Below, in pieces: positions 44,389 through 53,317 of a stretch of DNA of 64,000 nucleotides (its first letter is position 1; the number at the start of each line of letters is the position of its first letter). The stretch comes from Sphingomonas sp. 28-63-12 (lineage in GTDB: Bacteria > Pseudomonadota > Alphaproteobacteria > Sphingomonadales > Sphingomonadaceae). The DNA lies in contig NCGD01000002.1 of assembly GCA_002281535.1 (NCBI GenBank), forward strand, positions 62,001-126,000. The letters are read 5' to 3'. Under the pieces are notes generated by a model. The model was not told the DNA's origin. It worked only from the letters and a program-made list of their open reading frames with translations, and made no database searches. Position numbers and translations under genes: made by a program.

Positions 44389-45318
44389 TCAGATTGCCGT
44401 CCGATCTGCACCCTTGAGATCGAGGATGGCGCGCGCTTCGGCAGGTGTCGCCACCGCCAGACCCAGCCCTTCGATGATCTGTCGCGCCAGACCGACCTGT
44501 TCGGCGTTGCTCTGCGCGAGCCTGCCCGGCCCCGCCCACAGCGAATCCTCCAGCCCGACACGGACATTGCCGCCCATCGATGCCGCCATGGCGACAATCG
44601 ACATTTGCCGCGCACCGGCCCCCAGCACCGACCATTCATATTGGTCGCCAAACAGGCGATCGGCCGTGCGTTTCATATGCATCACATCGTCGGGATGACT
44701 GCCGATGCCCCCTAAAATCCCGAAGCAGGTCTGGATGAACAGGGGTGCCCGGACGAGGCCACGATCGAGGAAATAGGCAAGGTTGTAGAGATGGCTGGTG
44801 TCATAGCATTCGAATTCGAACCGCGTACCTAGCGGCGACAACAGGTTCAGCAGACCTTCGATATCTGCATAGGTGTTCTTGAAAACCAGGTCTCGCGATG
44901 CCTCGAGCGTCCGGCGCTCCCAGTCAAATTTGAAATCCTTGTAGCGATCAAGCATCGGGAACAGCCCAAACCCCATCGTTCCCATATTGAGCGATGCCAC
45001 TTCGGGCTCGAAGGTTGTGGCTGGGCGCAGCCGCTCGGCAAGCGTCATCGACGGATGGCCACCGGTCGTCAGGTTGATCACCGCGTCCGAGCGTTGCTTG
45101 ATCACCTTGAGAAATGGCTCGAACAAATCGGGGTTCTGGTCGGGCTGGCCAGTTTCAGGATTGCGGGCGTGGAGATGAATGATGGCGGCGCCAGCCTCCG
45201 CCGCAGCGATCGCCGATTCAGCAATTTCCGCGGCAGTTACCGGCAGATAGGGCGACATTGAGGGTGTGTGGATCGCGCCCGTGACCGCACAGCTGATGAT
45301 TACTTTGCCTTTTGCCAT
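44389..45318 (-). CDS. Beta-keto acid cleavage enzyme (BKACE/3-keto-5-aminohexanoate cleavage family)
   Basis: Condenses a beta-keto acid with acetyl-CoA to give acetoacetate and a new acyl-CoA. 309 residues: the N-terminus VIISCAVTGAIHTPSMSPYLPVTAAEIAE and the zinc ligands in IIHLHARNPETG (His48, His50). INLTTGGHPSMT and ECYDTSHLYNLAYF follow. First gene of the run that leads into the F420 genes, preceded by a dyad at 45352-45367. Real substrate unknown. Confidence 0.9.
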   Translation of the reverse strand: MAKGKVIISCAVTGAIHTPSMSPYLPVTAAEIAESAIAAAEAGAAIIHLHARNPETGQPDQNPDLFEPFLKVIKQRSDAVINLTTGGHPSMTLAERLRPATTFEPEVASLNMGTMGFGLFPMLDRYKDFKFDWERRTLEASRDLVFKNTYADIEGLLNLLSPLGTRFEFECYDTSHLYNLAYFLDRGLVRAPLFIQTCFGILGGIGSHPDDVMHMKRTADRLFGDQYEWSVLGAGARQMSIVAMAASMGGNVRVGLEDSLWAGPGRLAQSNAEQVGLARQIIEGLGLAVATPAEARAILDLKGADRTAI

Positions 45319-45351
45319 GCGCCATTCTCCACCAGGCTAAGACGGGCGCCA

Positions 45352-45367
45352 TCTTTCTTTGGATAGG
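45352..45367. promoter_or_regulatory. 16-bp dyad, TCTTTC-TTTG-GATAGG, before the BKACE-F420 operon
   Basis: 33 nt before the BKACE start and directly next to the stop codon of the LuxR-type regulator gene. The left arm is weaker (TCTTTC, matching the GAAAGG arm variant seen at other sites). Confidence 0.45.
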
Positions 45368-45368
45368 G

Positions 45369-48044
45369 TCAGGCCAGGATGCCAAGCTGGCGCGCGCGCA
45401 TCACCGCCTGCGGACGACGGCGCACCCCGAGCTTGTCGTAAATCTGCTGCATATACCATTTGACCGTGCCCTCGGTCAGGCCGAGCCGGTCGCCAATCTC
45501 CCGGTTGCGCAAACCGCCCCCCACCATCTGCAGAATTTCGATTTCCCGCCCGACCAGCTTGCTGCTGAGACCAAAATCCTCCTCGGTTTCAATGTCCGGC
45601 GTGCCGTTGAATTCGGCCACCAGCCGGGCAGCGAACCGGTCGGGCACGCTATCGAGCGACGGCCCATGATCATAGGCATCGACCAACAGCGATCCGATCG
45701 CTTCACCTTCGTCATGGAAGATGCGGTTCCACCCCATCGGCGCTGCCAGCGTCACCGCCTCGCGCACTGCACGCCGCGCTTCGGACCGGTCGCCGGCCAG
45801 CACCGCGATCTCGGCAATCAGGAGCTCGAACAGAATCGCCGAGCGCGTCGCCCCGTTGCGCCGGACAAATTCGCTCCAGCGCTTCGCAACCTTGCGCGCG
45901 CGCACCAGCCGGTGGTTCTGCATTTCGAGCCGCAACCAGGCAACCGCAATGCTCTCATTGCGACGCGTTGGGTTCATCGTCGGCACCGGTTCGTCGGTCA
46001 CGTTGAGATCGCCGGCTTCAAAAGCGGCCTGGGCCGCCTTGATCTGTCCGCTCTTGAGCAACAGCCGGACCTGTTCCGACACGACAAAGGCCCGCAAGCG
46101 GTCCAGGCCACATTCAATCGCCACGATATGTGCCTCGGCAAGTCCGGCAAGCGCCCCCTTCAGATCGCCATCGGCATTGAGCAGGCGCGCCTTTATCAGG
46201 TGCCCAGCTGCCAATTGATCGACAAAGCCCCATTGGCGCACCGTCGCCAGATAGCCGTCGACCAGTACGCGCGCTTCCTCCAGATTGCCCTCATTATAGA
46301 GCAGCTCGGCGAGCGGCAGCGCGGGCAAGGCAGCTAGCCCGGACCCCTCGCCCTGGATTGACTGGGCCAGCGCCAGCGCTTCGCGCAGCATATCGCGCGC
46401 GGTTTCGGTCTTGCCTTGCACCATCAAGGTTGGCGCAACCGACGATTTCAGGGCGATCGAGGCAAAATCGGAGCCCGGGCGGCCGAGCGCCTTGCGGGTC
46501 TCCGCCTCCATCCGCAGCATGTCGTGGAAATGATAAAGCTCGCGCCGCGCCGTCATCAACTGCGCGAGCAAGGTGCAGCTGAGATAGGGTTCATCGTCAC
46601 CAAATTCCCCGAGCAGCACATTGGCTCGATGCTCAACGGTCACCATATCGTCCATGGCCGCATCGAGCATGATGCGCCGATGCTCGATCAATCGACCGAA
46701 GCGCTTGCAGTCATACTCGTCGAACGCGCCGCGCTCCTTAAGCGTGGCGACGCAAGATTCGGCAGCATCGATCATATTGGCGGCCGACTGAAACGCCAGC
46801 CGCCGTATCCGGCGCCAGGCCAGCGCCAGCAGCAAGGAGGGCCGCACCGACAAGACGTGCCAGGGCATGTCGGACGCGAGCTCGTCGATCCGGTAAAGAT
46901 AGCCGGTATAGGTGAGCGGCTCCGCCAAGGCATCGAGCTGATCGGCCAGGAAAACCACATCCTTGGCTTTTTCGGCATGATCGACGGCAAGGCAAGGCTC
47001 GCCTGTCACAGCATAATGCAGGCTCGCGCGGCGATGGAGCTCGCACGCCCGGGCCGGCATGATATCGGCCATCCGCCGCAGGACCATTTCGCGGAAAAGA
47101 GGATGATAGCGATAGCTGCCGCGCTCCTGATCCGTCGGGGCGAGAAACAGCCCCATATCGGCGACATCCTCAAGAGTCTTTCGGCTGGTCTCATGCCCCG
47201 TCACAGCGGCACACGCCGATGGCGTTAAATCTTGGAGCACCGCCGTATCCGCGATGAAATTGCGGATATCGAGTGGTTGCGGCAGCATGACCTCCTCGGC
47301 GAAATACTCCTCGAATTCGCGGCGCAACCCGCTCGGCCGCGTCGGGCTGTCAAGCGTTTGGCTCCAATCAGTATGATCGAGCGAACAGGCCATGACGATC
47401 CCAGCCGGCCACCCCAATGTATCGGCAACAAGCTGTTCGACCACGGCAAGATCAACGACCTTACGCACGTTGACCGCCAGAAATTCGGCTGCTTCGGCCA
47501 CAGAAAACGCCAAATCACGGGCATCGACCTCCAGCAGCATGCCAAGCGAGCGCAACCGCCCCATGCGGATCGCCGAGCGCCCGCGCGTGGCGATGATGGT
47601 CGTCAGCGAATCGCGCCCACTGGCGATCATCTGCTCGATGAACAGGTGCACGTCATCAGGCAGAAACTGCGCATCATCCAGAATGAGCACCAGCCGCCCG
47701 GACTGCCCGCCGGCAAGCGCGGCAAGCAGGGCTTTGGCGCTCGGATGATTTGCGACATCGGGCCACACCAACCCCGCATCGGCTGCAGCGGCACTCAGCG
47801 ATACGACGAAATCGTCGATGCTGGTGATACCCGCCCGGGCAGCAAGCCACAATACGGTGCGCCCCTGCGCCACGATCGCGTCGCGCCACAGCAGCATGGC
47901 ACAGGTCTTGCCATATCCCGCTGGCGCGCAGATCATCGTCACCCGGCTTTTATCAACTCGGCCGGCAAGATCGGCCAAACGCTTTCGCGAGATCAGCGCC
48001 AACGGCGCGCGGGGCGGCGCGATTGCTGTTGAGACAACAGCCAT
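45369..48044 (-). CDS. MalT-like LuxR-family transcriptional regulator with ATPase domain
   Basis: 891 residues. The N-terminal STAND-type ATPase has Walker A CAPAGYGKT (about residues 39-47) and Walker B LVLILDDAQFL. A long helical repeat region follows, and the C-terminal GerE/LuxR HTH ends the protein (LVGREIEILQMVGGGLRNREIGDRLGLTEGT, then VKWYMQQIYDKLGV). The ATG at 48044 has GAGAGGA 8 nt upstream. It is divergent from an acyl-CoA dehydrogenase gene. A large signal-integrating activator of this type is the best candidate for reading the 16-bp dyads that flank it on both sides. Confidence 0.9.
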   Translation of the reverse strand: MAVVSTAIAPPRAPLALISRKRLADLAGRVDKSRVTMICAPAGYGKTCAMLLWRDAIVAQGRTVLWLAARAGITSIDDFVVSLSAAAADAGLVWPDVANHPSAKALLAALAGGQSGRLVLILDDAQFLPDDVHLFIEQMIASGRDSLTTIIATRGRSAIRMGRLRSLGMLLEVDARDLAFSVAEAAEFLAVNVRKVVDLAVVEQLVADTLGWPAGIVMACSLDHTDWSQTLDSPTRPSGLRREFEEYFAEEVMLPQPLDIRNFIADTAVLQDLTPSACAAVTGHETSRKTLEDVADMGLFLAPTDQERGSYRYHPLFREMVLRRMADIMPARACELHRRASLHYAVTGEPCLAVDHAEKAKDVVFLADQLDALAEPLTYTGYLYRIDELASDMPWHVLSVRPSLLLALAWRRIRRLAFQSAANMIDAAESCVATLKERGAFDEYDCKRFGRLIEHRRIMLDAAMDDMVTVEHRANVLLGEFGDDEPYLSCTLLAQLMTARRELYHFHDMLRMEAETRKALGRPGSDFASIALKSSVAPTLMVQGKTETARDMLREALALAQSIQGEGSGLAALPALPLAELLYNEGNLEEARVLVDGYLATVRQWGFVDQLAAGHLIKARLLNADGDLKGALAGLAEAHIVAIECGLDRLRAFVVSEQVRLLLKSGQIKAAQAAFEAGDLNVTDEPVPTMNPTRRNESIAVAWLRLEMQNHRLVRARKVAKRWSEFVRRNGATRSAILFELLIAEIAVLAGDRSEARRAVREAVTLAAPMGWNRIFHDEGEAIGSLLVDAYDHGPSLDSVPDRFAARLVAEFNGTPDIETEEDFGLSSKLVGREIEILQMVGGGLRNREIGDRLGLTEGTVKWYMQQIYDKLGVRRRPQAVMRARQLGILA

Positions 48045-48137
48045 AACCACATCCTCTCTTCCAACTTCCCACGCGATACGTGTCGCGCGATGTCTTGCGG
48101 GAATGGACCTGATAATCTGCCTTAGCAACCACTCATT

Positions 48138-48153
48138 CCTATCGGTCGATAGG
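48138..48153. promoter_or_regulatory. 16-bp perfect dyad, CCTATCG-GT-CGATAGG
   Basis: A 7-2-7 perfect inverted repeat, the best copy of the set, between the LuxR-type regulator (93 nt from 48044) and the acyl-CoA dehydrogenase (67 nt from 48221). Confidence 0.7.
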
Positions 48154-48220
48154 TTCTGAAATCACCTCGATGACTAGCCGATCGTGGAGCCGAAGACGGC
48201 CAGCGCGCAGGAGTGGCACA

Positions 48221-49384
48221 TTGGATTTCGATCTCAGCGAAGAAGATCGCGCTTTTCGCGACATGGTGCGGCGCTGGGTGGACAACGAAACGCCAAAGAG
48301 CTGGGCGCGCGAGCTTGAACGCGACGAACATCATTATCCACATGCGCTGTGGGACAAGTTCAGCAAAGCCGGGTTTCATGGCATCGGCATTGCCGAAGAA
48401 TATGGCGGCCAGGGCGGCGACGTGCTGACCCAGATGCTGCTCGCGCGCGAACTGGCGCGCGCGCTGGGTGGTCTCGCCTGGATTTGGGGGATCACGTCCT
48501 TTGCCGGTTCAAAATCGATCGGCCTGTACGGCACAGCGGACCAAAAAGCGGCGTTTCTGCCGCGTATCGCCGCGGGCGATCTGAAGGCGGCAATCGCCTT
48601 TACTGAACCGGCCGGCGGCACCGATCTGCTCGGCGCGATGGCGACGACAGCAAGACGCGGCGATGGTGGCTGGATCATCAATGGCGAGAAAATATGGAGC
48701 TCGTCGGCGCATGTCGCCGACTATCTTTTGCTCATCGCCCGCAGTGATCCGACCGCCGAGAAGAAGCATCAGGGGCTCACGCTGTTCTGGCTGCCAACCA
48801 GCTCGCCGGGGTTAACGATCACCCCGCTCGCCAAGCTTGGCATGCGATCAATGGGGTCGTGCGCCATTCATCTCGACAATGTGTTCGTGCCCGACACTCT
48901 CGTACTGGGGGAACCGCACAAGGCCTGGTACACCCTGCTGCCGACCCTCAACAACGAGCGGGTAATGGTCGGCGCATTTTGCCTGGGAGTGATCGACGGC
49001 GTGCTTGAGGACGCAGTCGACTACGCCAAACAGCGCAAGGCCTTTGGCAAACCGATCGGCCAGTTTCAGGCGATTCAGCATTTCATTGCCGACATCGCGA
49101 CAATGCAGCTGACGACCGAATTGATGCTTCATTATTGCGCGTCGAAGCTCGCCAGCGGCGCGTCGGCCGGCAACGAAGCCAATATGCTGAAGCTGATGGC
49201 GTCCGAAAACGCCAATGCCGCCGCCGATCTTGGCATCCAGATTCTGGGCGGCATGGGCTATTCGGCAGAAACCGACATGCAGCGGTACTGGCGCGATTCC
49301 CGCCTGTGGCGGATCGGGCCGATCACCAACGAAATGGTCAGGAACGGCATTGCCGAAAGCCTCGGCCTCCCCCGCTCCTTCTAA
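48221..49384 (+). CDS. Acyl-CoA dehydrogenase
   Basis: About 387 residues. Introduces a double bond into an acyl-CoA or acts on a related ring substrate. ACAD blocks: HGIGIAEEYGGQGGD, AIAFTEPAGGTDL, GWIINGEKIWSSSA and YAKQRKAFGKPIGQFQ. The start is a TTG at 48221 (LDFDLSEEDRAFRDMVRRWV) with AGGAG 7 nt upstream. The paralogue at 63805 begins with ATG at the aligned position (MDFTLSEEQTAFRDMVRRWV), which supports this choice. Confidence 0.9.
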   Translation: MDFDLSEEDRAFRDMVRRWVDNETPKSWARELERDEHHYPHALWDKFSKAGFHGIGIAEEYGGQGGDVLTQMLLARELARALGGLAWIWGITSFAGSKSIGLYGTADQKAAFLPRIAAGDLKAAIAFTEPAGGTDLLGAMATTARRGDGGWIINGEKIWSSSAHVADYLLLIARSDPTAEKKHQGLTLFWLPTSSPGLTITPLAKLGMRSMGSCAIHLDNVFVPDTLVLGEPHKAWYTLLPTLNNERVMVGAFCLGVIDGVLEDAVDYAKQRKAFGKPIGQFQAIQHFIADIATMQLTTELMLHYCASKLASGASAGNEANMLKLMASENANAAADLGIQILGGMGYSAETDMQRYWRDSRLWRIGPITNEMVRNGIAESLGLPRSF

Positions 49385-49395
49385 GGACTCTTGCC

Positions 49396-50397
49396 ATGCA
49401 GATTCTCACCCTCGCCTCCCCCGATGGCCTCGACGCTGTGTCGCTCGCCACGGTTGAAAAGCCCGAACCAAAACCGGGCGAGGTGCGCGTGGCGATCAAG
49501 GCGGCGGCGCTTAACCACCGGGAATTATGGATTCTCAAGGGCCAATATCCGGGGATGACCTTCCCGACGACCCTGGGCGCGGATGGCGCAGGAACCGTCG
49601 ATGCGGTTGGCACTGGCGTCGATCCCGCGATGATCGGCATGGATGTTGTGCTCTATCCGGCGTTCAACTGGGGCGATGATCCGGCGCTCTACGCGCCCGA
49701 TTTTGCGCTGCTCGGCATGCCTGGCCCCGGCACCATCGGCGAGGCGATCTGCGTTGCCGCTGATGCCGTCGTCGCCAAGCCGGCACATCTCGATTTCGTT
49801 AACGCAGCAGCGGTGCCGCTCGCCGCGCTGACCGCCTGGCGCGGCCTGACCACCAAAGGGGCGATCAAGGCGGGCGACCGGCTGCTCGTCACCGGGGCCG
49901 GCGGCGGGGTCGCGACCTTTGCCATCTTGCTTGGCCTGGCGATGGGCGCAACGGTCTATGTCACCAGCGGGTCGGACGCCACGATTGCCCGCGCGGTAGC
50001 GCTCGGCGCGACGGCGGGGTTCAACTACACCAATGATGGTTGGAACAAGGCCCTGGCCAAAGCCAGCGGCGGGATCGATCTGGTGTTCGACGGGGCGCCA
50101 GCCGGTGGCTATGCAGGCTATGGTCGCGCCCTCGCCATGGGCGCGCGGGTGGTGATCTATGGCTCCACCGGGGGCATGAGTTTTCCCGTCAACGCGCCCG
50201 AACTGTTCCTTAAAAACGTCACGCTCAAAGGCACCAACATGGGCAATCCGCAGGAATTTCGCGACATGATCGCATTCGTCGACGCCAAAAAACTGATGCC
50301 GGTGATCGACCGCAGCTTCCCGCTCGCCGAGGCCAAGGATGCGCTCGCCTATCTCGAAACCGGGCATAGCTTCGGCAAGATCGTGATCACCATATGA
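49396..50397 (+). CDS. Zinc-type alcohol dehydrogenase/NADPH:quinone reductase-like (MDR)
   Basis: 333 residues of medium-chain dehydrogenase fold: AALNHRELWILKGQYPG, TLGADGAGTVDAVG, and the cofactor site LLVTGAGGGVATFAILLGLAMGATVYVTSGS. No catalytic-zinc cysteine is seen in the usual place, so a reductase (enoyl or quinone type) is more likely than an alcohol dehydrogenase. Begins 11 nt after the acyl-CoA dehydrogenase and overlaps the SDR by 4 bp. Confidence 0.87.
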   Translation: MQILTLASPDGLDAVSLATVEKPEPKPGEVRVAIKAAALNHRELWILKGQYPGMTFPTTLGADGAGTVDAVGTGVDPAMIGMDVVLYPAFNWGDDPALYAPDFALLGMPGPGTIGEAICVAADAVVAKPAHLDFVNAAAVPLAALTAWRGLTTKGAIKAGDRLLVTGAGGGVATFAILLGLAMGATVYVTSGSDATIARAVALGATAGFNYTNDGWNKALAKASGGIDLVFDGAPAGGYAGYGRALAMGARVVIYGSTGGMSFPVNAPELFLKNVTLKGTNMGNPQEFRDMIAFVDAKKLMPVIDRSFPLAEAKDALAYLETGHSFGKIVITI

Positions 50398-51176
50398 ACG
50401 CGTCGCTCTTCGATCTCACCGGCAAATACGCGCTGGTGACCGGTGGTGCCCAGGGCCTTGGGCGGATGATCGCCGCCGGCCTGCTCAACGCGGGTGCCAC
50501 GGTGACGATCACGACCCGCAACGCCGACACCGCTGCCGAAGCCGCCGCCGACCTGTCCAGCCTTGGCCCCTGCACGGCGCTGGTCGCCGACCTGTCCACA
50601 CCCGAACAGGCTGAGACTCTGGCCGCGCAATATTGCGCGCGCGGCCATGGCCTCGATATCCTTGTCAACAATGCCGGTAAGACCTGGGGCGGGCCGATTG
50701 ACAGCTTTCCCGACCGCGCCTGGCCGAGCGTGATGGCGGTAAATGTCCAGATGCCGTTCAAGTTGACCCAGCTGTTCCTGCCCGAACTAACGGCCAGCGG
50801 GACGGACGACGATCCGTCGCGGGTAATCAATATTGGTTCGGTAGCCGGCAAGCGCATCGAGCCACTTCAGGCCTATAGCTATACGGCGAGCAAGGCCGCG
50901 ATCCACATGTTGAGCCGCCAGATGGCGGCCGACCTGGCGGATCGCAACATCACCGTGAATGCCGTTCTTCCGGGTTTCTTCCCGACCAAGATGACTGCCC
51001 ATTTGCGCGACGAGAATGACAAGCCGCAGGGCGCGATCAACGATCATATCCCGCTGCGCCGGCTGGGGCGTCCGGACGATATCGCTGGCCTGGTGGTCTT
51101 CCTGGCATCGCGCGCCGGCGCTTATGTAACAGGCGCGGAGATTCCGGTCGATGGCGGCATCACCGGCTGCCGCTAA
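50394..51176 (+). CDS. SDR family oxidoreductase
   Basis: 260 residues: TGGAQGLGR loop, NNAGKTW, VINIGSVAGKRIEP and catalytic YTASK, then VTGAEIPVDGG. Closely similar in layout to the SDR at 62988 (VINIGSVGALKIGP, YQASK), pointing to paralogy. Third gene of the operon after the acyl-CoA dehydrogenase and reductase. Confidence 0.9.
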   Translation: MNASLFDLTGKYALVTGGAQGLGRMIAAGLLNAGATVTITTRNADTAAEAAADLSSLGPCTALVADLSTPEQAETLAAQYCARGHGLDILVNNAGKTWGGPIDSFPDRAWPSVMAVNVQMPFKLTQLFLPELTASGTDDDPSRVINIGSVAGKRIEPLQAYSYTASKAAIHMLSRQMAADLADRNITVNAVLPGFFPTKMTAHLRDENDKPQGAINDHIPLRRLGRPDDIAGLVVFLASRAGAYVTGAEIPVDGGITGCR

Positions 51177-51224
51177 ACCGGCCAAGGCACCCGCCGACGA
51201 ACCCCAAACCGACCTGAGCCGGCG

Positions 51225-52451
51225 TCAACATTCACGTCCCCATGCCAGCTCAAGCCGCTGGACGTGCAGGATGTTGCCAACGAAAAAGGGCACGTCGGTG
51301 CCATCCTTCACCCGGAAATCGGGGATCGCGGCCAGCCATTGCTCGATGGCGATCTGAAGCTCGCGCCGCGCGAGGTGCATCCCAAGACATTTGTGAATGC
51401 CGCCACCCAGCGCAATGATGCTCGGTTTGCGATCGAAGCGGATTTCATCGGGTTGATCATAGGCAAGCGGGTCGCGACCGACGAGCCCGGTCGCAACGGA
51501 GACATAGTCCCCCGGCATGAACTGCACGCCGTGAAACATGATCGGCTTGGCGCATATCCGAAAGCTCGTCACCGGTGCAAAGGCGCGGAGCAATTCTTCC
51601 ACGGCGACAATGATCAACTTCGGGTCATCACGCAATTGTTGTTGATGCCCTGGATTGCGCGCAAGAAACTGGAACATCAGCCCCAAAAGCGACGTCACCG
51701 TATCGAGACCACCGAGGTAGAGATTGAAACAATGGCCGAGCACTTCGTCGTCGGTCCATTTACGTCCGTCAAAATCGAAATCGAAGATGCGCGTTATATA
51801 GTCATCCTGTGGCACCCGACGGCGGCTTTCGATCTCTTCCAGGAGATAATTTTTCACGGCACGGGTGGCGTTGCCGCGCACAGCAAGGTCGTCCGTGTGG
51901 AGCATGTCGCGTTCCCAGCGCAAAAACTCGCGCATCCGCGCCTGGGGCAAACCAAGCAAATCCAGGACAATGTTGACCGGGTAGCTTTCGGAAAAATCCG
52001 CGATGAAATCGCACGAACCGCGATCCTTGAACTGATCAATCAGCCCGCGCGCACGTTCCCGGATCTGGTCGGTCAGGCCCATCATTTTGGCGGGTGTAAA
52101 ATGCTCGTTGAGCGCCTTGCGATAATGCGCATGTTCAGGCGGGTCGGCTTCGGTTGGGATCACCAGCCAGTTTTCACCAATCCCTTGCGACCATTGCCCC
52201 ATACCGCGCTTTTCGAAATTCTCGGTATCCTGCAGCAATGTGCGGACATCCTCGGCACGCTTCAGCATCCAGCCCGGGCGCTTGCCCGGAAATATGTTGG
52301 TCACATAGGACACCCGCGGATAGTCCGCGTGGATCGCGGGGATCATGGACTCATACGGGCTTTCGGTGCTCGCCACGCGGTCAAACAGCGGACAAGTCCG
52401 GACGAGGTCAGGCGGGACGTGCGCTGCTATCGTGCCTGATGCTTGCATCAC
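51225..52451 (-). CDS. Cytochrome P450
   Basis: 408 residues. The heme loop reads ALGGGIHKCLG (Cys about 355), where Leu replaces the usual Phe; the I-helix is LYLGGLDTVTS and helix K is EELLRAFA. Similar to the P450 at 14528. The start overlaps the MaoC stop by 4 bp, so it is the last gene of a beta-oxidation operon, an unusual place that suggests it hydroxylates the same acid that is then degraded. Confidence 0.9.
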   Translation of the reverse strand: MMQASGTIAAHVPPDLVRTCPLFDRVASTESPYESMIPAIHADYPRVSYVTNIFPGKRPGWMLKRAEDVRTLLQDTENFEKRGMGQWSQGIGENWLVIPTEADPPEHAHYRKALNEHFTPAKMMGLTDQIRERARGLIDQFKDRGSCDFIADFSESYPVNIVLDLLGLPQARMREFLRWERDMLHTDDLAVRGNATRAVKNYLLEEIESRRRVPQDDYITRIFDFDFDGRKWTDDEVLGHCFNLYLGGLDTVTSLLGLMFQFLARNPGHQQQLRDDPKLIIVAVEELLRAFAPVTSFRICAKPIMFHGVQFMPGDYVSVATGLVGRDPLAYDQPDEIRFDRKPSIIALGGGIHKCLGMHLARRELQIAIEQWLAAIPDFRVKDGTDVPFFVGNILHVQRLELAWGREC

Positions 52452-53317
52452 GCCTTCTCCTTCATGAATGTAGCCGATCCGCCATCAACAACGAAAGCTT
52501 CGCGCTTCAGCACCCGCGCGCGAAAGCGCACGCTGCCTGCCTCGTCCCAGATGTCGGTGAGCACCTCGTCACCGGGCAGGACGGGTGCGGTGAAGCGCAT
52601 CTTGATTGCCGTCAATCGTGCGGCGTCACCGTCGCCGCATGCCTGTATTAGCGCCCGGGCGACCAGCCCCATCGTCGCGAGGCCGTGCAATATCGGTCGA
52701 TCAAAGCCTGCCTGCTCGGCGATGTCGGGCAAAACATGCAACGGGTTACGGTCCCCGGTCAGCCGATATAGTAACGCCTGATTGCGCGCGGTCGGCAATG
52801 CCACCGATCGATCGGGAAGGCGGGTGGGCATTGGCGCTAGTCCGATGCCGAGCGGGATGTTCTCGCCGCCAAAGCCACCGGCGCCGCGCAATAGCCATAG
52901 CTCCTCCATCTCCGCCACCAAGGCCTGGGTCGTGGGATCATAAAGGTGCCGGATACAGTGCAACAACGCCGCCCTGCCCGCCCCCTTGTCGGACAGCGGC
53001 CCGATCCAGGTCTTGCCGATCAGGTCGCCCTGCGCGGGCAAGGGCCGATGGAGTTTGAGCGACTGTTCGCCGTGCAGAATTTGTGCCCAGTCAAGCCCCA
53101 GATCGGGCTCCATCAGCCAGAAACCTGGCGTCCCGAGCGTTAGCGCCATGGTGGGCAGCGCGACCAGCCCCGCTTCATAGACAAAGCGCGTCTCGTCGCT
53201 ACTGCCCAACGCCGCCCCGACCCCCAAAGCATAGCGGATGGTGTCGCGCACGTCCCAGCGGCTGCGCACATCGGGCACCGCGTAGCCGCGCAGGCGTTCA
53301 GGCCAGCTTGCGGTCAT
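52448..53317 (-). CDS. MaoC-family dehydratase (2-enoyl-CoA hydratase 2 type)
   Basis: 289 residues with a double hot-dog layout. RYALGVGAALGSSDETRFVYE is the N-terminal hot dog of the 17-beta-HSD type 4 hydratase group. DRNPLHVLPDIAEQAGFDRPILHGLATMGL is the catalytic hydratase-2 motif (Asp and His). Hydrates trans-2-enoyl-CoA to the R-3-hydroxyacyl-CoA. The ATG at 53317 is preferred; a TTG at 53338 is possible. The start lies within the end of the acyl-CoA dehydrogenase gene. Confidence 0.88.
   Translation of the reverse strand: MTASWPERLRGYAVPDVRSRWDVRDTIRYALGVGAALGSSDETRFVYEAGLVALPTMALTLGTPGFWLMEPDLGLDWAQILHGEQSLKLHRPLPAQGDLIGKTWIGPLSDKGAGRAALLHCIRHLYDPTTQALVAEMEELWLLRGAGGFGGENIPLGIGLAPMPTRLPDRSVALPTARNQALLYRLTGDRNPLHVLPDIAEQAGFDRPILHGLATMGLVARALIQACGDGDAARLTAIKMRFTAPVLPGDEVLTDIWDEAGSVRFRARVLKREAFVVDGGSATFMKEKA

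Noticed and set aside
51225-52451. P450 considered inactive because the heme loop starts with Leu instead of Phe
   Set aside because: The cysteine ligand, the glycines, the His before it, the I-helix GGLDTV and helix K are intact; Leu at this place is compatible with function.
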